The notes under the pieces are model-generated. The model was not told the origin of the DNA and ran no database searches. It saw only the letters and a list, made by a program, of their open reading frames with translations. The position numbers and the translations under genes were made by a program. A DNA stretch of 45,654 nt from JOPF133 sp052144935 (GTDB taxonomy: Bacteria > Acidobacteriota > Terriglobia > Bryobacterales > Bryobacteraceae), in assembly GCA_052144935.1 (NCBI GenBank), contig JBKQPR010000072.1, positions 1 through 45,654 of the forward strand, read 5' to 3'. Shown in pieces: positions 32,514 through 41,341 of the stretch; the stretch's first letter is position 1; every line of letters begins with the position of its first letter.

Positions 32514-35500
32514 TTAGCGAGCCGCCGCGACGGTGTTCTTCTTTCCGGGCGTTCCCTGTGCCGGCGCCTTCGGCAGGCTGATCAAGTTGGCCAGAAGCTG
32601 GTATGCGCCGTCGGTTCCGGCCGGCAATTGACGCCAGAGCCCCAGACCGACATAGATCCACCGCCCCTTGCCGAACTTGCCCTCGACCAACGACCCGAGT
32701 TTCTCTCCCGGATTGTCCTTGAACGAGTCCACCATCGACACGAGGTCGATGTACTTCGGGTCTTTGTCGCCGAGGAAGTAGAGGCCGCGCTCCTGCACCC
32801 ATCCCGCCCAGGTGGCCGGCCCGATCCTATTGGGGAAATTAAACACCGGGTCGGCCGGCACCAGCACTTTGACGGGCACCAACTCGTCGCACACGCGGTT
32901 CCCGCTGACCTTCGCGGGGTACGGGCCGTATTCTCCCTGGTTGAATTCCATCTTGTTGTACTGCACGATGACCGTGCCGCCCCGCTCCACAAAATCCAGC
33001 AGGCGGCGATTGTAGGCGCGAAGGTCCGCGCGGCGTTCGTAGGCGCGCACACCGGTCATAATCACGTCATGCTTCGAGAGATCGCCCCAGGCCAGTTCAT
33101 CCTGGTCGACGTAGGCCACCTTGGCGCCCAACTGTTCGAGCGCCGCGGGCACTTGATCGCCGACGCCGACGATGTAGCCGACGTTGATACTGGGGGTGGT
33201 CTTGACGTCAACCACCTTGAGCGCAATTTCGGCCGGCTCGATCACCTGCCGCCGCTGAATGTGCGGATACTCGATTTCGTGGTATCCATTGGCGAATTTC
33301 TCGTCCCCGGTCGCGGGCGAAGTCACTACCGCGCGCAGCGTGAGCTCGCCCACTTTGATCTGCGCCGGAGCGGTGATCTGGAAGCGGGCCGACAGCGATT
33401 CGTCCTCGTGCGCGAAGCTCAGGGGCACACTGGCGGGACTGGCCTTCCACCCCGCCGGCAACTCGATCGCTACGTTGGCCTGGGCCGCGCCCTTAGTTCC
33501 ATTCGTCACCGTGACGTGAACCTCGCGCTCCACGGATTTCGCGGCGGCACCGGAAGCCGGCAGCGGAATCACGGCCAGGGTGGGCGTCACCTGCACGGAA
33601 AAAGCCGGAACTACGTTCAGCTCCATCCGCTTGTCGCCGAAGTAAATGTCCTTCACGTAACGGAATTCGATGGGCAACTCTTTAGTGACCTCGGCATCGC
33701 CGGCCTTCAGATGGAAGGTGACGCGGAACGGCGTCGGAGCGAACGGAACTCCGAAAGGCACACTTGGATCGAAGATCTGAATCGCCGGATTCTCCGGATG
33801 TTTCCAATAATTGTCGTTGAAGTACGGCGTGGTCAACCTGGCGTTCTTGGGGATGTGCGCTTCCGAGGCGCAGGTGTAGGCGGTATCCTTGGCCGTCTTG
33901 CCCGGGGCGCAATTGGCCGGTGCGTCGAAGCCCGCAATATCCACCCGCGTCACCGTAACATCCGATGCGCCATGGTTGGTGGCCTGCAACGCCAGGTGAA
34001 CCGGCTGTCCGGAGATCACCAGGCCGTCGTCGGCCAGCGCATCGAATGACAGGTCGTGCGCCGCGAGCACCGCATCCTCATAGTCGCGTTCCTTGAGCTT
34101 GAGCCGGAAATCGATCTCGTAGCGCGCCGAATCGCTGAGCGCCATGGTGGGGAGTTGCGCGCGAAGCGCCCGCACGGCGGCGAGACCGGCCTCCACCGGA
34201 GCCGCGGTGGCGGCATCGTTTCCGTCGGCGAACCGATTTTGGGCGAGCCTGGCTTCACCGAGAATCGAGGCCAGCCCGGCCGTCAGCGCCGCGGGCGGAT
34301 CGGGCCCGGCATACTGCGCCAGCGCTGTGAGGCTGAAGTCGATGCCGTCAAACAGCGACGTCTCCTCCTTCCCCATCTGTCCCGCGATGGTCGTATCCAT
34401 CAGCGAGTAGCCTCGGCCGCCACCAAAACCGCCGCCAGGGCCGCCTCGGCCCGCGCCACCAAAGCCGCCGGCAGGGCCGCCCCGGCCGCCACCGCCGACT
34501 CCCTGACACTTGTGATTGCTATGCGCGTCGGTGCCGATCTCGGCGTAGGTGCGCCCCAGCAGCGGGTCGTACATTCCGGTCGCGACCGGCGTGAGCTTGG
34601 GTCCGTCTGCCGGAGCTGCCTGTGGTGCCGCCGGTGCGGTACCGCCTGCCGCCGCCTGGGCCGCACCGCCTGCCGCGGGTGCAGCACCGCCTGCTGCCGC
34701 ACCGCCGCGTCCACCACTTCCCCGTCCACCGCGTCCGCCGCGCCCGCCACCACCGCCGGGGGCGGCGCCAGGAGCGCCCCCGGGTCCGCCAAATCCGCCT
34801 TGACCGCCCGCAAAGTACAGCTTCTTCGCCTGCCAGGGCCTGAGTCCCTGCTGCATCTGCTCGGGGTACATCGAAGGATCGCCGGCTGCCCGGTAGGATT
34901 CCCTGAACAGGACCGTAGTGGCTTCATGGGCGCGGTCGCCGCCGCGGCCCTGGATGTTCATCGTCAGCACGACGTCGGGACGGAGAGTGCGGAGCAGGCG
35001 AACATAGTCGCCGACAATCTCCTTGCGGCCCCACTTCCCAATCACTTCCTCCGGATCGAACGAATAGCCGTAGTCGATGGCGCGCGTGAAATACTGCTCG
35101 GCGCCGTCGATGCGGTGCGCCGAAAGCAGCTCGGAAGTGCGCAGCACGGCGATGTCGCGGAACAACTCCGGGCCGATTTCGTTCTGCCCGCCATCGCCGC
35201 GGTTGTTCTGCAAGTCGATGGTACGCAGGCCCATGCCGTACCCGAACAGAACGAACAGCGCATTGGTCTCGTCGTCGGGGTGCGCCGGGGCCTGCAGGAA
35301 GGTCCCCGAGACGCTCAGCTTGCGAAGCGCCAGGCCGAGGGCAATGTGGCCGTTGGTGGTCGCGGCCGGCGAGAAACTCATGCGGTTCTGGGCCTGGACC
35401 GCGCCAGGGCCCGGTCCCACCGCCAGGAACACGAGGCCTGCCAGGGCCCCGCTCAATACCAGGGTGAACGGCAACCGGAGGGAAGAACGGGCATTCCGGC

Positions 35501-35561
35501 TGCGGCTCCGTGGGAGCGGGGCACCAAGCACCATATTTTTAAAGCGCATGGAACGAATCAT
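32514..35561 (-). CDS. Large PIG-L/LmbE deacetylase with Gly-rich inserts
   Basis: A 1,015-residue exported protein. Signal peptide at about 30-57 (FTLVLSGALAGLVFLAVG). The PIG-L fold begins LQAPAHPDDETNALF (H94, D96, D97), the zinc and catalytic site of LmbE-type N-acetylglucosaminyl deacetylases, followed by RGDGGQNEIG. Two low-complexity segments interrupt it: about 255-320 (RGG-rich then Ala/Pro-rich) and about 355-395 (GGGGRGGPAGGFGGAGRGG). The C-terminal half has Ig-like domains and a GATase-like end (AYVDQDELAWGDLSKHDVIMTGVRAYERRADL). It probably deacetylates an extracellular sugar or a small glycoside. It is followed within 17 bp by the argininosuccinate-lyase-like gene; start ATG 35561 or 35549. 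Confidence 0.85.
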   Translation of the reverse strand: MIRSMRFKNMVLGAPLPRSRSRNARSSLRLPFTLVLSGALAGLVFLAVGPGPGAVQAQNRMSFSPAATTNGHIALGLALRKLSVSGTFLQAPAHPDDETNALFVLFGYGMGLRTIDLQNNRGDGGQNEIGPELFRDIAVLRTSELLSAHRIDGAEQYFTRAIDYGYSFDPEEVIGKWGRKEIVGDYVRLLRTLRPDVVLTMNIQGRGGDRAHEATTVLFRESYRAAGDPSMYPEQMQQGLRPWQAKKLYFAGGQGGFGGPGGAPGAAPGGGGGRGGRGGRGSGGRGGAAAGGAAPAAGGAAQAAAGGTAPAAPQAAPADGPKLTPVATGMYDPLLGRTYAEIGTDAHSNHKCQGVGGGGRGGPAGGFGGAGRGGPGGGFGGGRGYSLMDTTIAGQMGKEETSLFDGIDFSLTALAQYAGPDPPAALTAGLASILGEARLAQNRFADGNDAATAAPVEAGLAAVRALRAQLPTMALSDSARYEIDFRLKLKERDYEDAVLAAHDLSFDALADDGLVISGQPVHLALQATNHGASDVTVTRVDIAGFDAPANCAPGKTAKDTAYTCASEAHIPKNARLTTPYFNDNYWKHPENPAIQIFDPSVPFGVPFAPTPFRVTFHLKAGDAEVTKELPIEFRYVKDIYFGDKRMELNVVPAFSVQVTPTLAVIPLPASGAAAKSVEREVHVTVTNGTKGAAQANVAIELPAGWKASPASVPLSFAHEDESLSARFQITAPAQIKVGELTLRAVVTSPATGDEKFANGYHEIEYPHIQRRQVIEPAEIALKVVDVKTTPSINVGYIVGVGDQVPAALEQLGAKVAYVDQDELAWGDLSKHDVIMTGVRAYERRADLRAYNRRLLDFVERGGTVIVQYNKMEFNQGEYGPYPAKVSGNRVCDELVPVKVLVPADPVFNFPNRIGPATWAGWVQERGLYFLGDKDPKYIDLVSMVDSFKDNPGEKLGSLVEGKFGKGRWIYVGLGLWRQLPAGTDGAYQLLANLISLPKAPAQGTPGKKNTVAAAR

Positions 35562-35612
35562 ACCTCTTTCAGTTGTGCCGATAGGAAGCCGTTCACCGGG
35601 CCGGCCCTCGCG

Positions 35613-38600
35613 TCAGAATATCAGGCGCGCTGCGATCGTCCCCTGCCGGGGATTGCTGGCCGTGGTGATTTGGCCGAACGTGGCCGTGTTGACGGTGGCG
35701 CTGGGATTTCCCCAGTGCGGGTGGTTGGTAACGTTGGTCGCCTCCACACGAAATTCAAAAGTCGCTTTTTCCTGGATGCGGAACTTGCGAACGACGTTGG
35801 CATCGTAGACCGTTTGGCCCGGGCCGATGAGGTTGTCGCGGCCGGAATTGCCACGCGTGTCGACTGTTTCCAGAGCAAAGGCCGATGGGGAAAGATAGAG
35901 CTGGCCGGGCCCGTAATTGCCCGGATAGACCGGCGTGCCGATTATATTCGGGACAACCGAACATGACGCGCAATCGGCATTGGTGGTGGCCGCGGCCGCC
36001 GTGAACGGCATTCCGGACAAGTACCGGAAGATCCCGCTGAATTGCCAGCCGCCCAGGATCGAACCGGCGACTCCTCCGTTGCTCAAAAAGTGCTGGCCTC
36101 TTCCGAACGGCAATTCGTAAACGTGGTTGATGACGACCATATGCTTCGAATTTAAGCCGTCCGGGCCATATGACTGTTTGAAATTATAGGGATTCAGGAA
36201 ACCGCCGTCCTCGCCGTTGTCGTCGAGCCACTTGCTGAAAGTATACGCCAAGGTCACGTGGAGGCCCCTGGCCCATTGCTTTCTGGCGTTGACCTGGAGC
36301 GAATTGTAGTTGCTGTTCACGCCGTAAGCGCGAATGGTGGTGGAGGCTGTACGGCCGTACTCCAGGTTCTCTATTTCCGCGGTGGGCCCGGCGCCGGGGA
36401 GCCCTTGATTCATGTTATAGGAGTAGGGGTTGTTTCGCCCTTGATTGGCGACCCAGCCGGCATCCACGACCAGAGTGGGGGTAATCTGGTGCTGCAGCGT
36501 CAAGTTCCAGCTATATACCTCGGGAAGGTTCATATGCGAGGGCATGTAGTAAAACGCCTGATTCGGCGCCGGGTTGAGGATGCCGTTGCTGGGAATCGGA
36601 AGATACGTGACAGGCGTAATACTGTTGAATGGGCCCGCGACGGTGTACTGGCTGGTGCTGCCTACCACCTGGTTGTAAATCACCGGATACTGGTTATTCA
36701 GAGAGCCTCCGGTCCAGCCGAACCGCTGTTCCCAATAACTGATGGCATAGCCGGCGCGAAGGGCGGTCTTGCTTCCCAAGCTGTAGGCGATGCCCAGGCG
36801 GGGAGCAAAGTAACCGGGCTTGGAGTCTACGCCGTCGCTGAGGCTGATATTGCCGTAGCCGGCGATCAGGAGCGAGTTCGTGAAAGGTTCGTAATTGGAT
36901 GCTCCGCCCGCATACTTCACCTTCACCGCCTCGTAGAAGTCAAAGCGAACACCGAAATTGATGGTCAATTTTGGCGTCACCTTGTAAGCATCCTGGATAT
37001 AGGCGTCATAATGGCTTTGCCGCACGGTGGGGCTCAATAAGATCTGCGCCCGGGCCACCTCGGCGGGGTCTCCCAACAGAAAAGAGGCGAAGGCATTCAC
37101 GGTGGTGCCGTAGAGGCCGAGCGGAGAGCCGCCGGCGGAGCCTAAGTAATTCTGGGTGGTGGTATCGCTAAACAGGAAAACACCCCGAGGTCCGACCGAT
37201 CCGGCGCCCTGCACCTGGAAGCGGTCGTTGCGGAGGCGCGTAAAATCTCCTCCCCACTTCAAGGAGTGCTTGCCAAAGCTCTTGGTCCAGGTATTCGAAA
37301 AGGGGAAGACGGTATCGTGGTCGATCGTCGGGCATTCATAACCTTGTCCAAAACCAGCGCCCCCCTGGCCTATGCTGGACGCGCCTATGCCGATGCCTTC
37401 GATCTCAGCCATGCTTTGGCTGGAAATCTGATCCGGATTGGGATTGGCAATACCCAACTGCTGGTTGGTGACGGTGTCGGTACACGATATATGGGCGATC
37501 CAACGGTTGAAATTCACGCGGGCTTCCATAACCAGACTCGAGCTGAACATATAGGTGTAATCGATCGCTCCAGTAAGGGTGTAACTATGCGAGGAAAGGT
37601 CGTTGCCGACGCCTGTGCCGGTATACATTTGTCCCTCAAAGACGTGGTTCGGCAGCGTATCGAATTTGACGGAAACCTTGGATTTCTCGTTGAAGTTGTG
37701 ATCGACGCGTCCATCGATGCCATTGGAGGTATAGTCGGTGGGCGCCGAGAAAACATAATTGAGGGTAAGGGGAGGCGCGCCGGCAACGATGATGTTGGGC
37801 GCGGGGATGTACTGCAGCAATTTCTGCGAGATCGGGCTCATTTCGCTGCCGGGCACGATGTTATTGGGGAAGGGGTTGCGGTTGGCTCCCGTGCTGAGAG
37901 TTCCGGAGTTCGGGTCGAATAGCTGAAGGCCGGGCACGGCGCTGAAGTTCCCAGTGAGCCAGGCGGGCTGCGCGGTGGTGGTGGTGGTTTCGGTACTGGA
38001 ATTAAACCTCCTGCCCTCATAACTGGCGTAAAAAAAAGTTTTGTTCTTGCGGATAGGGCCGCCGCCGGCGCCGCCGAAATCGTTATTTACCAGGGCTGGC
38101 TTGGGCAGCGGCGCCTGGTTGAACACATTGCGCGCGGCCAAAGCGGCATTCGTGGCGAACTCGAAAAGCGATCCATGGAACTGGTTGGTTCCGCCTTTGG
38201 TCACGATGTTCACCACCGCGCCGCCCACCGTGCCGAACTCCGCGCTGTAGGCGTCGGTGATCACGTGGACCTCGGCCACGTCTTCAGTGGCCGGATTATA
38301 GAGGGTCAAGCCCAAGGCATCGTCCCTATCCACAATGCCATCCACCATGGTGTTGTTAGCGCCGAGAATATTGCCGTTGGCGTTAAACATAAAAGTGAAT
38401 GCGCCGTTTTCCATAATGCCGCTGCCGGAACTATATAGCGCCGGCACATTCACACCCGCCACCAGGCCCGCCATGGCCTGCACGCTACGGTCCGGCATGG
38501 GCAGTTCCGTCGCCGTGGTGGAATCGAGTTCCTTCGAGACGTCGGCGGTTTCCGTCTGCAAGAGCGGCGTTTCGGCGGTGACTTGCACGGTTTCCTTTTG

Positions 38601-38963
38601 GCTGCCCGGCGTCAACATCGCGTTCACGCGGCCGACGGACGAAACATCCAGTTCGAGATTGGCTTCCGTGAATTTCTTGAAGCCTTCCTTTTCGACGTCC
38701 ACCCGGTATGTTCCGGGATTCAAGAAGGGCAGCGAATACACCCCTTCGGCGCTGGTTTGCGTGGAGCGGATCACGCCGGTGTTCGTCTCGGTCGCCGTCA
38801 CCACGGCGCCGGGCACCGACGCGCCCGAGGAATCGGTTACGGTTCCGGTCAGAGTTGCGGACACGACTTGTGCAACGGAAGCCGGCGCGAAGATCAGCGT
38901 AGTGGCGAGAAACGCCAGAAGCGCATTGATTGGCAGATTTATGCGAGCTTTTCCAAGACCCAT
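35613..38963 (-). CDS. Oar-like TonB-dependent receptor 1
   Basis: About 1,116 residues. Signal peptide at about 8-31 (NALLAFLATTLIFAPASVAQ). A carboxypeptidase-regulatory-like domain follows (LTGTVTDSSGASVPGAVVTATETNTG, about 36-115). The plug contains LVAGVNVPALYSSGSG and NIVTKGGTNQFHGSLFEFATN, then a very large beta-barrel ends in RQGTIAARLIF. The family transports large or protein-bound substrates across the outer membrane of acidobacteria and myxobacteria (Oar type). ATG 38963 has GGAGAGG 7 bases upstream and fits the signal peptide; the frame from 39173 does not. An excellent promoter (38994-39022) lies 31 bp upstream. Substrate is unknown. Confidence 0.9.
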   Translation of the reverse strand: MGLGKARINLPINALLAFLATTLIFAPASVAQVVSATLTGTVTDSSGASVPGAVVTATETNTGVIRSTQTSAEGVYSLPFLNPGTYRVDVEKEGFKKFTEANLELDVSSVGRVNAMLTPGSQKETVQVTAETPLLQTETADVSKELDSTTATELPMPDRSVQAMAGLVAGVNVPALYSSGSGIMENGAFTFMFNANGNILGANNTMVDGIVDRDDALGLTLYNPATEDVAEVHVITDAYSAEFGTVGGAVVNIVTKGGTNQFHGSLFEFATNAALAARNVFNQAPLPKPALVNNDFGGAGGGPIRKNKTFFYASYEGRRFNSSTETTTTTAQPAWLTGNFSAVPGLQLFDPNSGTLSTGANRNPFPNNIVPGSEMSPISQKLLQYIPAPNIIVAGAPPLTLNYVFSAPTDYTSNGIDGRVDHNFNEKSKVSVKFDTLPNHVFEGQMYTGTGVGNDLSSHSYTLTGAIDYTYMFSSSLVMEARVNFNRWIAHISCTDTVTNQQLGIANPNPDQISSQSMAEIEGIGIGASSIGQGGAGFGQGYECPTIDHDTVFPFSNTWTKSFGKHSLKWGGDFTRLRNDRFQVQGAGSVGPRGVFLFSDTTTQNYLGSAGGSPLGLYGTTVNAFASFLLGDPAEVARAQILLSPTVRQSHYDAYIQDAYKVTPKLTINFGVRFDFYEAVKVKYAGGASNYEPFTNSLLIAGYGNISLSDGVDSKPGYFAPRLGIAYSLGSKTALRAGYAISYWEQRFGWTGGSLNNQYPVIYNQVVGSTSQYTVAGPFNSITPVTYLPIPSNGILNPAPNQAFYYMPSHMNLPEVYSWNLTLQHQITPTLVVDAGWVANQGRNNPYSYNMNQGLPGAGPTAEIENLEYGRTASTTIRAYGVNSNYNSLQVNARKQWARGLHVTLAYTFSKWLDDNGEDGGFLNPYNFKQSYGPDGLNSKHMVVINHVYELPFGRGQHFLSNGGVAGSILGGWQFSGIFRYLSGMPFTAAAATTNADCASCSVVPNIIGTPVYPGNYGPGQLYLSPSAFALETVDTRGNSGRDNLIGPGQTVYDANVVRKFRIQEKATFEFRVEATNVTNHPHWGNPSATVNTATFGQITTASNPRQGTIAARLIF

Positions 38964-38993
38964 TCCAAACGCCTCTCCAAGAGCGATTCCATA

Positions 38994-39022
38994 CTTATAC
39001 TGCCGGAGCTCCTGGTTGTCAA
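38994..39022 (-). promoter_or_regulatory. Sigma70-like promoter of TonB receptor 1
   Basis: On the minus strand TTGACA (complement of 39017-39022) is followed after exactly 17 bases by TATAAG (complement of 38994-38999). The -10 box lies 31 bp upstream of the ATG at 38963, giving a short leader of roughly 24 bases. Confidence 0.75.
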
Positions 39023-39594
39023 TAGCCTTTAGTATGAACGGAGTAAAAGTCCCGAAACCCTTCCGGAAGCGTGGCCGGGAAGCTGCGTGAAATAAGGCGA
39101 ACCCGTTACGGCGTCGGCAAACGCCTCGACGGCTATGAGTGCTGAGGGTGTCAATAGTTGAATCCCGATGCACACGCGCGGCCGGCCAACGGCCCGATTC
39201 CCCACCTCGCGCTAAGATCGCGCGGATTCAAAAAGGGTTTTCTCCGGTATCCGTTCCGCACCGGTCGAAGCGACCGATTCTCCAGGGCTGGGAACAGCTT
39301 GAAATCACGATCGACATGGCCCCCAATACTTTAGCGTCACGTCGCAGAACATGCTCTCAGGATCTTTGCGCGGGTCACAAATGTCACTGAGATCAGGCCG
39401 ACATGGGAGGCGTCCAAGGAGATTGCAGGCTTCCCCAAATCCGGGCCGGGGCTGCCGCGGCCGCCATGACACCCGCTCCAAGAGTAACGGCAAGCGCGCG
39501 CTCAACAGCGGAAAGGCGCCTTCCGATGACGTGATTATACCAGCCAGCCCGTTCGGAACACTCCGATTCAAAGGATGGGTAAGGCAGGCCTGCG
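39023..39594. other. Intergenic region, no gene recognised
   Basis: About 570 bp between the receptor promoter and the cytochrome gene. Reading frames present lack coding character. A small hairpin CGGTCG-AAG-CGACCG (39262-39276) and a 10-bp palindrome GCAGGCCTGC (about 39582-39591) are the only structures I see. Confidence 0.5.
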
Positions 39595-41247
39595 CTACCG
39601 AATCCGATCGAGCAGGTCACGCGCGGCCTTGAATGACGGGTTAAACCAGAGGGCCTTTTCGAGAACGGTTCGGGCTTCGGCGATCTTCCCCGTACGAATA
39701 AGGGCGGCTGCAAGGTTCAGCCGGACCAGCACCAGTGCGGGGCTTATTCGAAGAGCCTCCTGGAATAGACGGATCGCCTCCTCATTGTGGCCCCGCTCCA
39801 TTTCATACGCGCCGAGGTTCATCGGCGCGCTAGACTGGGCCGGGTCGAGTGCGTACAGTCTGCGATAGAGTTTCTCGGCGTTTTGATCGTCTTTGCGGGA
39901 TTTGTAAAGATCGGCGAGATAAGCCAGCGTTTGCGGTTCGTTGGGGTTTTGGCGCTCGGCTTCGCGCAGCAGGTCAAACGCTCGCGCGGAGTAAACGGCG
40001 TTTTGTTCGCGAAGGGCAACGATCGCGTAGGCGAGCCCCAAATCCCGGGGATCGGGCGGGGTACCGCCGAAGGCGACCAGCGGCGCGCCGGAAGCGGGCT
40101 TCCGGTTGCGCGGAACGGCGCGGCGGGGTATCGAATGGTCTGTGTAAACCACATGGTCCGCGTCCGTTACCGGCGTGCCGGGCATGTGGCACGCAATGCA
40201 GTTATCGCCACGCTGGCACACGTTCGGCGCATGGCAGTTCTGGCATTTCGAGCGGAACCACGCGGCCTTTTCAGCCTGCGGCGGCACGAAGTGCGGATCG
40301 TGGCAGGCGCCGCACCAGAGACGGTCTCCACTCGCCCGGCTGCAGGCGCTTTGCGCGAGGTCCTCCACGTGGCTGGTCACTTTCATGCCGGGCGACGAGG
40401 CGGTTCGCACAAAGGCAATTGTGTAGGCGGAAAGTTTCCCGCCGGCAATGAACCCGGTCATCGATTTCCCGGCGCGGTCGACGCGGATCTCACCGGATAA
40501 ATGGCATTGAGCGCACACGCTGTCGCGTTGTTCGGGCGGCAGCGCCGCGGGATTGACAATGTCCCCGCGCTTTCCGCTTGCCGCATGAGCCGCTCCTGGC
40601 CCATGGCAGCGTTCGCAGCCGACTCCGCCTTCCAGGAACGGAGGCGATTGATAACCGTTCTGCGTGCCTGGGATCGGCTGAACGCCGGTTGCATGACATT
40701 GCAGGCACGCGGGCGCAATGGCGCGCGTCAGAAACGGGTAACTGTAACGGTCGTAACCTGGCGACGGAGCCCAGGCGCCAGGGCGGCTGTAGTATGTGGC
40801 GGGCGCCTCATACAGAAAGCCATCCACCGCCATCAGGTAGCTGCGCGCCGACGCGCCAGACCCCACGAAGTACGCAAGTTCGCGGCGCTCCTTTCCGAAT
40901 TCGAGAACCAGTCTTCGATCCCGATGAACGATCGAATACCGATAGCCGGAATTGGCCGGGAAAGATTGTTCGGGGACGGTGGCAGAAGCAGCAGATCCGC
41001 TGGTAATCGCCATCGGAGTTGCGGCGTACTTACGGTAGATTTCGCCATGGCAGTTGCCGCAAACCTTCGACCCAACCCATTCCGCCGCCGGCAACGGAAG
41101 CGCGTAACTCGCCAAAACCCAGAGCAGAGGGGAGACGCGGCTATAGAAGCATTGGCGATCGCCACGGTACTTTCGCCAGATCACAGGGTTTCCAGTTCGC
41201 GCAACGCCTGCGGCCGCCATGCTGCCGATGAATCGACGCCGGTTCAT
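39595..41247 (-). CDS. Seven-haem cytochrome c with TPR repeats
   Basis: A 550-residue exported protein with seven CxxCH haem sites: C63-H67, C181-H185, C211-H215, C245-H249, C312-H316, C335-H339 and C350-H354. The CLQCH and GGVGCERCHGPG spacing is typical of cytochrome c554-type multihaem proteins. The C-terminal 140 residues hold TPR repeats (LAYLADLYKSRKDDQNAEKLYRRLYALDP and similar). It probably carries electrons in the periplasm. The N-terminus is odd: MNRRRFIGSMAAAGVA looks like a Tat signal, and a second hydrophobic stretch (LLWVLASYALPLPAA, 41-55) looks like the real Sec signal. A CRTAC1-like gene, a common companion of such proteins, begins at 45514. Confidence 0.85.
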   Translation of the reverse strand: MNRRRFIGSMAAAGVARTGNPVIWRKYRGDRQCFYSRVSPLLWVLASYALPLPAAEWVGSKVCGNCHGEIYRKYAATPMAITSGSAASATVPEQSFPANSGYRYSIVHRDRRLVLEFGKERRELAYFVGSGASARSYLMAVDGFLYEAPATYYSRPGAWAPSPGYDRYSYPFLTRAIAPACLQCHATGVQPIPGTQNGYQSPPFLEGGVGCERCHGPGAAHAASGKRGDIVNPAALPPEQRDSVCAQCHLSGEIRVDRAGKSMTGFIAGGKLSAYTIAFVRTASSPGMKVTSHVEDLAQSACSRASGDRLWCGACHDPHFVPPQAEKAAWFRSKCQNCHAPNVCQRGDNCIACHMPGTPVTDADHVVYTDHSIPRRAVPRNRKPASGAPLVAFGGTPPDPRDLGLAYAIVALREQNAVYSARAFDLLREAERQNPNEPQTLAYLADLYKSRKDDQNAEKLYRRLYALDPAQSSAPMNLGAYEMERGHNEEAIRLFQEALRISPALVLVRLNLAAALIRTGKIAEARTVLEKALWFNPSFKAARDLLDRIR

Positions 41248-41280
41248 TCCTTGCCGAACATTCTATCGGTTTTCAGCGGA

Positions 41281-41327
41281 AGCAAATAAAATGGGAGGCT
41301 GCCGACAGAACTCGTCCGCAGCCTCCC
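41281..41327 (-). terminator. Intrinsic terminator of TonB receptor 2
   Basis: Perfect 10-bp stem GGGAGGCTGC (41293-41302) and GCAGCCTCCC (41318-41327) with a 15-base loop. On the minus strand it is followed by ATTTTATTT. It lies 15 bp after the receptor stop codon and before the cytochrome gene. Confidence 0.85.
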
Positions 41328-41341
41328 GGAAGCCGAGCTAA

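Noticed and set aside
30997..32517. 506-residue plus-strand frame
   Set aside because: Antisense of the argininosuccinate-lyase-like gene; no recognisable domain.
39393..39713. 106-residue minus-strand frame
   Set aside because: It overlaps the end of the cytochrome gene out of frame and shows no family motif.
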